This document shows, one piece after another, positions 31,531-37,757 of a stretch of 37,757 nucleotides of DNA (position 1 is its first letter; each line of letters begins with the position of its first letter). Both the position numbers and the translations under genes were made by a program. The notes beneath the pieces are model-generated. The model saw only the letters and a program-made list of their open reading frames with translations. It was not told the origin of the DNA and searched no databases. Source of the stretch: JANOQP01 sp044227705 (GTDB taxonomy: Bacteria > Bacteroidota > Bacteroidia > Chitinophagales > Saprospiraceae). Where the stretch lies: NCBI GenBank assembly GCA_044227705.1, contig JBGAWE010000012.1, forward strand, positions 1 to 37,757, given 5' to 3'.

Positions 31531-33043
31531 ACTTCACCGCGCCCAAAATCAGATTCCACAACTTCTCGAACGGGATAATCTCCAATTCAGTCAGGTTCCC
31601 CCGGTAATAGAAAGGCGTCTCGATGAGCCGGTTGTAGTATTTGTCGACCGAGCCAAGTTCCTCGACCTGGTACTCGGCTTTCGCCAGTTGCTGCAGCAGA
31701 CGGATAAAGGCGATGACCCGGTGATACTCCTCGGGTTTGAGCTGCCGGTTGGCGTAGTTCTTAAGCCGGTCGATTCGCTCGGTGACGGCGGGCTCGTTGT
31801 TCTTTTCGAGGAAGAAGAGGATTTGCGCGATAACGAGGTGAACGGTGAAGATGCGCTGGTCTTTCGGGTAGAGGACGGGGTCGTTGAGGAACTTCGCGCT
31901 GCGGAAGGTGCCCTTCTTTTTGGCGGCCATCGCCGCCGCTGCGTTGTCGGGCATCGACTCAAGGAGGTACTCGATGTAGACCTCGTAGATGTTCCACTTC
32001 TCGCGCTCGGAGCTGTGCAATTTCTTGAACTTGGGCTGTGCGACGGCCCGCTGGAAGATGGCGTAGGCGTTGAGGTAGTTGTCGGAATGCAGGGCCAGCA
32101 GGAGGTAAAGCTCCATGAACATGAACCACATCTCCGACCCCTCCTCGAAGCGGAGAAGGGCTTTTTCGGCCTCGATTTTCCCGTTCTTGTAGTCCTGCAG
32201 GTGCAGGTAGGCGGTCATTTTTTTCAACTGGAAAATCTCCAGCTTCTCCTCCTGCCAGTAGGCCGGGTTAGCCTCCATGTAGGCCTCCGCCCGCTGGCAG
32301 ACCTCGAGCATCGACCCGAAATCGAACGTCATCTCGAACTTGTAGGCCCAGACGAGGAACATGTTGTACATCACCACGGGCGAGTCGTAGATCTCTGAGA
32401 GGCTCACCAGGGCGTCGCAGTAAGTCTCCATCTTCTCCCTGATTTCGCGCGTCTTCACCGGCGACTCGTGGTAGTGCATCGTCACCCGCTGGTAAAGCTC
32501 CTCTGACCGGATTTCCGCGTCGAGGACGTTGGAGTAGTCCTTTATGTAGGAGTCGTAGGTCTCAAAGCCCTTCTCGTCGCCCTGCTTCGCGGCCCATGCC
32601 CGGAGGATGCGCGAGCAGTTCACGATGATGTCGGCGAATTTGAACTTGAGGGCCGTCGCCAAAATCCCGCTCGCGTGGTCGGCAGCCGTCATCTCCGCGC
32701 CATTGGCGAGGAGGATTTTGACGAGCGTCCAGTCCTTGTTGCAGGAATAGTAGGCGCGCTCGTAGTTGGCGGCCGAGGGCACGTTGACGTCGAGGAAGAA
32801 GAGGGTGTTCAAAAGCCTTTTCCGAAATCGGCTCTTGAGCTGCCGGTACTTGTCGTCCGTCGGGCTGCACTGGTAGAGGAGGGTGGCGGCGTCGCGGTCG
32901 TTGCGGAGCTTGCCGCCCATGAGGGCCTCGTAGAATTCGTTGAATTTGCTGTTCTTTGTCCGCAGCGCGGCGTCGTCGAAGATTTCGATTTTCCGCACCT
33001 TCTTCTTCGTGACGATGCGCGAAATCTCAATGAGGTTCTTCAT
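31529..33043 (-). CDS. Large alpha-helical protein of unknown function
   Basis: 504 residues, no signal peptide or membrane segment, so probably cytosolic. The sequence is almost wholly helical, with many aromatic residues and spaced pairs of helices (for example FQLKKMTAYLHLQDYKNGKI and MELYLLLALHSDNYLNAYAI) resembling TPR or related solenoids. A basic N-terminus (SRIVTKKKVRKIEIF) comes first. I do not recognise a named family; proteins of this type seem confined to Bacteroidota as far as I can recall, which is not verified. An exact TAGCTTTG box lies 54 bp upstream and codon use matches its neighbours, so the gene looks real and expressed alone. Confidence 0.75.
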   Translation of the reverse strand: MKNLIEISRIVTKKKVRKIEIFDDAALRTKNSKFNEFYEALMGGKLRNDRDAATLLYQCSPTDDKYRQLKSRFRKRLLNTLFFLDVNVPSAANYERAYYSCNKDWTLVKILLANGAEMTAADHASGILATALKFKFADIIVNCSRILRAWAAKQGDEKGFETYDSYIKDYSNVLDAEIRSEELYQRVTMHYHESPVKTREIREKMETYCDALVSLSEIYDSPVVMYNMFLVWAYKFEMTFDFGSMLEVCQRAEAYMEANPAYWQEEKLEIFQLKKMTAYLHLQDYKNGKIEAEKALLRFEEGSEMWFMFMELYLLLALHSDNYLNAYAIFQRAVAQPKFKKLHSSEREKWNIYEVYIEYLLESMPDNAAAAMAAKKKGTFRSAKFLNDPVLYPKDQRIFTVHLVIAQILFFLEKNNEPAVTERIDRLKNYANRQLKPEEYHRVIAFIRLLQQLAKAEYQVEELGSVDKYYNRLIETPFYYRGNLTELEIIPFEKLWNLILGAVK

Positions 33044-33096
33044 TCTGAAAGGCCAGAGTATGTTTTGAAACAGAAGACTCGGGGGGAAGAACGGGA

Positions 33097-33104
33097 CAAA
33101 GCTA
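33097..33104 (-). promoter_or_regulatory. Candidate -7 box for the 504-residue protein gene
   Basis: TAGCTTTG on the minus strand (33104 to 33097), exact TAnnTTTG, 54 bp upstream of the start at 33043; no TTG at the usual -33 distance. Confidence 0.4.
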
Positions 33105-33203
33105 CGCGAATCCCGCAGAACCTGTTGTCACGGTTTCCCGCCCCCTCCGACCTCGGGAAAACTGTGCCAGCCTCGCGCTTCCCCTCCTTCTTTTTTTTTC
33201 CTA

Positions 33204-33276
33204 TGTGGCCTGAAGCTCCAGCTTCGGGCTTGAATTGAAATCAGAAAACCTCCCGAAGCTGGAGCTTCGGGCCACA
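33204..33276. repeat. REPIN-like pair of inverted palindromes
   Basis: Two 25-bp arms (33204-33228 and 33252-33276) are reverse complements with a single mismatch, separated by 23 bp. The right arm contains the perfect palindrome CCCGAAGCTGGAGCTTCGGG (9-bp arms around GG); the left arm has one change in it. Two palindromic units in inverted orientation is the layout of REPINs, non-autonomous elements mobilised by RAYT transposases. It sits in the intergenic gap before rfbC, ending 11 bp before its start codon. No RAYT gene is in the window. Confidence 0.75.
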
Positions 33277-33287
33277 AAACGAGCCAT

Positions 33288-33833
33288 ATGCCATTCATCG
33301 AGACCCCAATCCCCGGCCTTGTCGTCTTCGAGCCGCGCGTTCATGCCGACGATCGGGGCTATTTTTTCGAGAGCTACAACCGGCAGGTTTTTCACGCTGC
33401 CGGTGTCACAGCCGAGTTCGTGCAGGACAACCAGGCCCGCTCGACGCGGGGCGTTTTGCGCGGCCTCCACTATCAGGTCGGCGAGGCGGCGCAGGCCAAG
33501 CTCGTCCGCTGCATCGAGGGCGAGGTGCTGGATGTCGCCGTCGATTTGCGGCCAAATTCAGCGACCTACGGGCAGTGGTTTTCCATCCGTTTGAGCGCAG
33601 AGAACAAGCGGCAACTGTTCGTCCCGCGCGGCTTCGCGCACGGGTATGCCGTAATCTCGCCGACGGCGGAGTTTGCCTACAAGTGCGACAACTTCTACTC
33701 GAAGGCCGACGAGGGCGGCATCCTCTTCAACGACCCGGTTTTGAAAATCGACTGGGAACTTGACCCGTCGGAGGTCGTCCTGTCGGAAAAGGACGCCGGT
33801 TTGCCCCGTTTCGGGGCGCATCGGCCCGTTTGA
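33288..33833 (+). CDS. rfbC: dTDP-4-dehydrorhamnose 3,5-epimerase
   Basis: 181 residues, usual length. It epimerises dTDP-4-keto-6-deoxyglucose at C3 and C5 in dTDP-rhamnose synthesis for surface polysaccharides. The cupin fold shows DDRGYFFESYN, the catalytic histidine in VLRGLHYQ (His61), KLVRCIEGEVLDVAVDLR, FVPRGFAHGYAVIS and the tyrosine region AEFAYKCDNFY. The C-terminal SEKDAGLPRF is typical. The other rfb/rml genes are not in the window. The ATG is 11 bp after a REPIN-like element. The histidine kinase gene follows 50 bp downstream. Confidence 0.94.
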   Translation: MPFIETPIPGLVVFEPRVHADDRGYFFESYNRQVFHAAGVTAEFVQDNQARSTRGVLRGLHYQVGEAAQAKLVRCIEGEVLDVAVDLRPNSATYGQWFSIRLSAENKRQLFVPRGFAHGYAVISPTAEFAYKCDNFYSKADEGGILFNDPVLKIDWELDPSEVVLSEKDAGLPRFGAHRPV

Positions 33834-33857
33834 GATTGCCGGATTGGCGCTACTTTG
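33829..33857 (+). promoter_or_regulatory. Candidate promoter for the histidine kinase gene
   Basis: TTTG (33829-33832), 18-nt spacer, TACTTTG (33851-33857), a -7 box one base short of TAnnTTTG. It overlaps the rfbC stop codon and lies 27 bp before the start at 33884. Confidence 0.3.
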
Positions 33858-33883
33858 CCCGCCAATACCACCGACACGCTTTT

Positions 33884-35881
33884 ATGAAGATCCTGCGCGC
33901 CTTCCTTGCCGCAGCCCCGATTGCCCTCTTTTGCGGCGGCCTTTTTGCCCAAAAACCATCCCCGCCCGACACGGCCGCGCTCAAAACGGTCCTCGCACTG
34001 GCAAACTCCGACACAGCGAGGATGGCGGCGCTCGACAAACTGGGCCGCGCCTTTTCCCGAACCGACCCGTCACGAGCGGTCGGCTATCTCCTGCGGCTCG
34101 ACTCGCTTGCCAAAAGGGCGCGCAATGGCCACTTTGAGGCGCGGGCGGCCTCGCAGATGTCCTATTTCCACGGCATCGAGGGGCGAAACGAACAGGCGAT
34201 CCTTTTGGGAAAGCGGGCCATCCACCTCTACGACAGCCTCGACGACCGCCGCGCCATGCGCATTTCGACGGAGAACCTCTCCGTCTTCCTCATCCGCGAC
34301 GGCAACTTCAAAGAGGCCCACGCCATCAACCTGCGCCTCCTCGACGAGCAGGAGAAGGCCGCCGACCACGAGGGCCTTTTCCACACCCACCAGCGAATCG
34401 CCACCATCTACTCGGAGCAGAAGCAGAAAACCGAGGCCCTGCGCCACAACCGCGCATCGCTGGCTGAGGCCGCGCTCTGCAACTCCAAATACCTGACCGC
34501 GACCGCCCTCGGCTCCATCGCCGACGTCCTCTCGCTGTGGCCCGACTCGGCGGCCGTGGCCGAGGATTTTTATAAGAAATCAATCTCGCTCTATGAAAAG
34601 GCCGACACCTGCCCGTCGTGCATCGCCCAGTACTCGGCGACGCTGGCCGGGTTCTACCTGCGCCTCGGGCGAGAGGCCGAGACCGGGCGCATCGTGGAAA
34701 AAGGCCTCGCGGCCGCCGCGAAGACCGAGGACCCGTACGCCAAGTTCGCCATCGACATGGCGGCCGCGCAGCTCGCCATCGTGCAGCACAGGCCGGAGGC
34801 TGCGGCGGCTTTTTTGAGGAGGAGCGCCGGGTTCAGCCAGATCACCTCGGCGACGGAGGTGGATTTCGAGAAGATTTGGGCGCAGTACTTCTTCGCCGTC
34901 GGCCAGCCCGAGCGGGGCTTCGAACGGCTCCAAAAAGCCTTTGCCCTGCAAGATTCGGTGGCCGCAGAGGTCTACGACGAGGGCGTGTCGCGCCTGCAGG
35001 TCGAGTACGAAACGGAGAAAAAGGAGCACGAGGCGGCCCTCCTCGCCACGAAGAACCGCGCATTGCAGGTGCAGAACGACTACACCCTCGCCGTCGCCCT
35101 GCTGCTCGGGCTGGGGCTGCTCGGGGTGGTCTACTCCGCGACAAGGCTGCGACGGCAGAAGCGGCTCATCCAAGCGCAAAACGAGTCGCTCGAACGGCTC
35201 AACGCGACGAAGGACAGGTTCTTCGCCATCATCGCCCACGACCTGCGCGGCCCCATCGTCAGCTTCCACGGACTCATCAAAAAGATAAACTGGCTCATCG
35301 AGCGGGGCCAAGCCGACCGCGTCAGCCAGCTCGCCAACTCCGTCGACGAGGCCGCCGCCGGGCTGAACAAGCTGCTCGACAACCTGCTGACCTGGGCGCT
35401 CGTCCAGCGCGGCACGATGCCCTACCACCCCGAGCAAATCCGGCTGCGCGAGGAGGCGGAACTCGGCGTGGCCGCTTTCAAAAACGCCCTCGACGCAAAG
35501 AACATCGACCTCGAAATGGACATCGACGCGGAAATCGAGGTCTTTGCCGACCGCGCCGCGCTCGCCTGTTTCGTCCGAAACCTGACCGACAACGCGCTCA
35601 AGTACACCCCCGAGGGCAGCCGCATCAACATCTCCGCCAGCCCGGCCGACGGCGGCGTCCGCCTTTCCGTCGCCGACAACGGACCGGGCATGGACGAGGC
35701 GCAGGTGGAGCGGCTTCTCTCCGAAAAAAGCCCCGACTCGGCCGCGCCCGCCGCGAAGGGCACCGGCCTCGGACTAATGCTCTGCCGTGAACTGGCCGAG
35801 CTGAACCGGGGAAAGCTGGCCGTCTCCAGCCGACGGGGGGAGGGGACTACAATTTCGATTTGGCTGCCGAGGGCGGCGTGA
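33884..35881 (+). CDS. TPR-containing sensor histidine kinase
   Basis: 665 residues from the ATG at 33884, which opens a signal peptide (MKILRAFLAAAPIALFCGG); a TTG at 33830 is in frame but less likely. Residues about 25-390 form a periplasmic solenoid of TPR-like repeats ending in a coiled coil, followed by one membrane helix (about 400-420). The cytosolic kinase has the H-box FFAIIAHDLRGPI (phospho-acceptor His452), an N-box NLTDNALKYTPEG, the G1 box VADNGPGM, and G2 KGTGLGLMLCREL, so it should be active. No response regulator or output domain is encoded nearby, so it is an orphan here and its signal is unknown. The stop lies 11 bp from the convergent nitroreductase gene. Confidence 0.9.
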   Translation: MKILRAFLAAAPIALFCGGLFAQKPSPPDTAALKTVLALANSDTARMAALDKLGRAFSRTDPSRAVGYLLRLDSLAKRARNGHFEARAASQMSYFHGIEGRNEQAILLGKRAIHLYDSLDDRRAMRISTENLSVFLIRDGNFKEAHAINLRLLDEQEKAADHEGLFHTHQRIATIYSEQKQKTEALRHNRASLAEAALCNSKYLTATALGSIADVLSLWPDSAAVAEDFYKKSISLYEKADTCPSCIAQYSATLAGFYLRLGREAETGRIVEKGLAAAAKTEDPYAKFAIDMAAAQLAIVQHRPEAAAAFLRRSAGFSQITSATEVDFEKIWAQYFFAVGQPERGFERLQKAFALQDSVAAEVYDEGVSRLQVEYETEKKEHEAALLATKNRALQVQNDYTLAVALLLGLGLLGVVYSATRLRRQKRLIQAQNESLERLNATKDRFFAIIAHDLRGPIVSFHGLIKKINWLIERGQADRVSQLANSVDEAAAGLNKLLDNLLTWALVQRGTMPYHPEQIRLREEAELGVAAFKNALDAKNIDLEMDIDAEIEVFADRAALACFVRNLTDNALKYTPEGSRINISASPADGGVRLSVADNGPGMDEAQVERLLSEKSPDSAAPAAKGTGLGLMLCRELAELNRGKLAVSSRRGEGTTISIWLPRAA

Positions 35882-35892
35882 GTCCAGGTTCT

Positions 35893-36549
35893 TCAGAACC
35901 AGACGAGGACCCCTTCCTCCTCCTTCCTCTTTATGTCCGGCACCATCGCCCCCTCCGCCGGAAACCCGACAGGGATGAGCAAAAACGCCTTTTCGTTCGC
36001 CGGCCTTCCGAGGATTTTCTGCAAAAAATTCATCGGCGACGGCGTGTGCGTCAGCGCGACGAGGCCCGCCCGGTGCACCGCCGCCAGCAAAAACCCGCAG
36101 GCGATTCCGACCGACTCGGAGACGTAGTAGTTCTTCCGCTGATCGCCCGCCGGGCCGAGGTCGTAGCTTTTTTTGAAGACCACGATGAGCCACGGGGCGG
36201 TCTCCAAAAAGGGCTTGTGCTCGTCGGTGCCGAGCGGGGCGAGGTCGCGCAGCCATTCCTCCGACATCCGCCCGGCATAGTTCTCGGCCTCCTCCTTTTC
36301 GGCGGCCAGCCGGATTTCCTTTTTAATAACAGGGTCGGAGACGGCGCAAAAAGTCCACGGCTGCTTGTTCGCCCCCGACGGCGCGGTCGAGGCCGTCATC
36401 AGGATTTTTTGGATGACGGCGCGGTCGACGGGCCGGTCGCTGAACTCGCGCAACGAGCGGCGGCCGTTCATTTCATCATAAAAACCGGTCGCGGCGGCGA
36501 GCGGGTCGGTGGGCGGATTTTCAAAATAGAAAGGTCGGAACGGGTGCAT
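35893..36549 (-). CDS. Iodotyrosine deiodinase-like flavin reductase (nitroreductase superfamily)
   Basis: 218 residues from the ATG at 36549 (MHPFRPFYFENP); the frame is open upstream but that part reads back through dnaX. The FMN-binding nitroreductase fold shows NGRRSLREFS (about 29-38), APSGANKQPWTF and the C-terminal FLLIPVGFPAE then VPDIKRK, the latter typical of iodotyrosine deiodinase. The substrate-lid residues Glu87, Tyr91 and Lys112 have the E-x3-Y-x20-K spacing that binds the halotyrosine zwitterion in animal deiodinases. Bacterial members, including one from Haliscomenobacter hydrossis, remove halogen from tyrosine. Physiological substrate here is unknown. TAGCTTCG at 36581-36574 is a near-consensus -7 box. 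Divergent from dnaX. Confidence 0.85.
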   Translation of the reverse strand: MHPFRPFYFENPPTDPLAAATGFYDEMNGRRSLREFSDRPVDRAVIQKILMTASTAPSGANKQPWTFCAVSDPVIKKEIRLAAEKEEAENYAGRMSEEWLRDLAPLGTDEHKPFLETAPWLIVVFKKSYDLGPAGDQRKNYYVSESVGIACGFLLAAVHRAGLVALTHTPSPMNFLQKILGRPANEKAFLLIPVGFPAEGAMVPDIKRKEEEGVLVWF

Positions 36550-36633
36550 TTTTCCTGTCGGTTGGATTTGATGCGAAGCTATCTGCCCGGCCGGATTGGC
36601 AAACAGGGGACGTGCGAACGCCCGCCCAAAATC

Positions 36634-36641
36634 TACCTTCG
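36634..36641 (+). promoter_or_regulatory. Near-consensus -7 box just before dnaX
   Basis: TACCTTCG differs from TAnnTTTG at one base and ends 5 bp before the dnaX ATG at 36647. If used, the transcript would be leaderless or nearly so. No clear -33 TTG. Confidence 0.25.
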
Positions 36642-36646
36642 CCCCG

Positions 36647-37757
36647 ATGAGCAACTTTGTCGTTTCCGCCCGCAAGTACCGGCCCATGCGCTTCGGCGAC
36701 GTGGTCGGCCAGCAGCACATCTCGCAGACCCTGCAAAACGCGCTGGCCAGCGGGCAGGTGGCCCATGCCTTCCTCTTTTGCGGCCCGCGCGGCGTGGGCA
36801 AGACGACCAACGCCCGCATCCTCGCCCGGATGCTCAACTGCCTGTCGCCGGGCGCTGGTCACGAGGCCTGCGGGCAGTGCGCCTCGTGCCTGGCCTTCGC
36901 CGAGAACGCCTCGTTCAGCATCTTCGAACTCGACGCGGCGTCGAACAACGGCGTCGAGCACATCCGCGCCCTCATTGAGCAGGTGCGCATCCCGCCGCAG
37001 GTCGGCAAGTACAAAGTGTTCATCATCGACGAGGTGCACATGCTCTCAGCGGCAGCGTTCAACGCCTTCCTGAAGACTTTGGAGGAGCCGCCCGCCCACG
37101 CCATCTTCATACTGGCGACGACGGAGAAACAGAAAATCCTGCCGACCATCCTTTCTCGTTGCCAAATCTTCGACTTTCGGAGAATCTCCGTCGCCGACAT
37201 CGTCGGGCAGTTGAAGGCCATCGCAAAAGAGGAAAAAATCGAGGCCGAGGACGAGGCCCTCCACATCATCGCCCAAAAAGCGGACGGCGGGATGCGCGAC
37301 GCGCTCTCCATTTTCGACCGCATCGTAGCCTTTTCGAGCGGGCAGAAAATCACCTACCGCTCCGTCATCGAGAACCTCAACGTCCTCGACTACGACATCT
37401 ATTTCCAGCTCGTCGACGCGATGCTGGTCGAGGACCTGCCGAAGGTTTTCAACCTTTTCGACCAGACCCAAAAGAAGGGGTTCGAGGCCGACACCTTCAT
37501 AAACGGCCTCGCCGAGCATTTGAGGAACATCCTCGTGTGCAAGGACGCGGCGACCATTGGCCTGCTCGAGATCTCCGAAAACCTGCAAGGCCGCTATAAA
37601 AAACAGGCCGCCCTCTCCCCGTCCGCGTTCATCCTGACCGCCCTCTCGCTGGCCAACGAGTGCGACCTCAACTACCGGATGGCCCGCTCGAAGCGGCTCC
37701 ACGTCGAGGTGGCTTTGGTGAAGATGACCCACGCGACCCGCGCCCTGCGGCTGTCTG
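36647..37757 (+). CDS. dnaX: DNA polymerase III subunit gamma/tau (partial, cut by right edge)
   Basis: The first 370 codons are present; the C-terminal part lies outside the window. The protein is the ATPase of the clamp loader at the replication fork. The start MSNFVVSARKYRPMRFGDVVGQ is the family N-terminus. Walker A is GPRGVGKT (46-53), the zinc cysteines are Cys65, Cys75, Cys78 and Cys81, the DExx motif is IIDEVHML, and the sensor/arginine-finger region has ATTEKQKILPTILSRCQ. Domain III begins about residue 240 (DYDIYFQLVDAML). The frame is open to the window end. It diverges from the deiodinase-like gene across 97 bp. Confidence 0.95.
   Translation, partial: MSNFVVSARKYRPMRFGDVVGQQHISQTLQNALASGQVAHAFLFCGPRGVGKTTNARILARMLNCLSPGAGHEACGQCASCLAFAENASFSIFELDAASNNGVEHIRALIEQVRIPPQVGKYKVFIIDEVHMLSAAAFNAFLKTLEEPPAHAIFILATTEKQKILPTILSRCQIFDFRRISVADIVGQLKAIAKEEKIEAEDEALHIIAQKADGGMRDALSIFDRIVAFSSGQKITYRSVIENLNVLDYDIYFQLVDAMLVEDLPKVFNLFDQTQKKGFEADTFINGLAEHLRNILVCKDAATIGLLEISENLQGRYKKQAALSPSAFILTALSLANECDLNYRMARSKRLHVEVALVKMTHATRALRLS

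Noticed and set aside
35888..35901. GGTTCTTCAGAACC hairpin between the convergent kinase and deiodinase-like genes
   Set aside because: Short stem with a tiny loop, no T-tract, overlapping the end of a coding sequence; not enough for a terminator call.
1..37757. Frequent TTTTTGG/CCAAAAA heptamers, considered as a DNA-uptake or segregation signal because comEC is present
   Set aside because: They look more common than expected by eye, but sit mainly in Phe-Leu/Phe-Gly or Lys-rich codon contexts, have no shared flanking bases and no strand bias that I could establish; a genome-wide word count would be needed.
1..37757. tRNA, rRNA, CRISPR arrays, prophage or insertion sequences
   Set aside because: All intergenic gaps were read on both strands; no tRNA-like fold, regularly spaced repeats, transposase or phage gene was found.

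Overview
The window reads as a chromosomal segment of a GC-rich member of the Bacteroidota, most likely a Saprospiraceae-like (Haliscomenobacter/Lewinella-type) bacterium. The sequence-based reasons are: nine exact matches to the Bacteroidota -7 promoter box TAnnTTTG just upstream of genes, an almost complete lack of Shine-Dalgarno sequences, a type III glutamine synthetase, a Rho factor with a long disordered insertion, periplasmic TPR proteins fused to signalling domains, and a nitroreductase with the full iodotyrosine-deiodinase active-site lid, a family known from Haliscomenobacter. The genus-level placement is inference. No tRNA, rRNA, CRISPR array, prophage or intact insertion sequence was seen; most of the window is housekeeping.

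Layout. 1-5.7 kb: pyruvate dehydrogenase E2 (-), diverging from a DNA-uptake pair, ComEC and a four-repeat helix-hairpin-helix protein (+), then dCTP deaminase and a bidirectional terminator. 5.8-12.5 kb: a TlpA-like thioredoxin lipoprotein/periplasmic protein (-), a phosphopantetheinyl transferase (-) diverging from an alkyladenine DNA glycosylase (+), a large AsmA-family protein (-) and serS (-). 13.1-19.3 kb: rho, a small membrane protein and an SDR oxidoreductase form a tight run; then a TPR-adenylate cyclase gene broken by a one-base frameshift, a glucosaminidase and a small exported protein. 19.3-22.5 kb: rsmG (-), pheS and hisS (+). 22.5-28.3 kb: a likely minus-strand operon of a double amidohydrolase, kynureninase, hypoxanthine phosphoribosyltransferase and an alpha/beta hydrolase; the last is frameshifted by a 58-bp tandem duplication. 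28.6-31.5 kb: glutamine synthetase III with a strong terminator, followed upstream by about 700 bp of gene remnants, including what looks like a decayed UPF0175/DUF3368 toxin-antitoxin pair. 31.5-37.8 kb: a large helical protein of unknown function (-), a REPIN-like inverted repeat, dTDP-sugar epimerase rfbC, a TPR-sensor histidine kinase, the deiodinase-like nitroreductase (-) and dnaX, cut by the right edge.

I did not find a clearly undescribed multi-gene system. The best second-look items are signs of recent change and decay (58-bp duplication, cyclase frameshift, toxin-antitoxin remnant), repetitive palindromes (REPIN-like element at 33.2 kb and a related element inside the asmA-like coding sequence), the deiodinase homolog, the Rho disordered region, and the conserved-looking 504-residue protein of unknown function.
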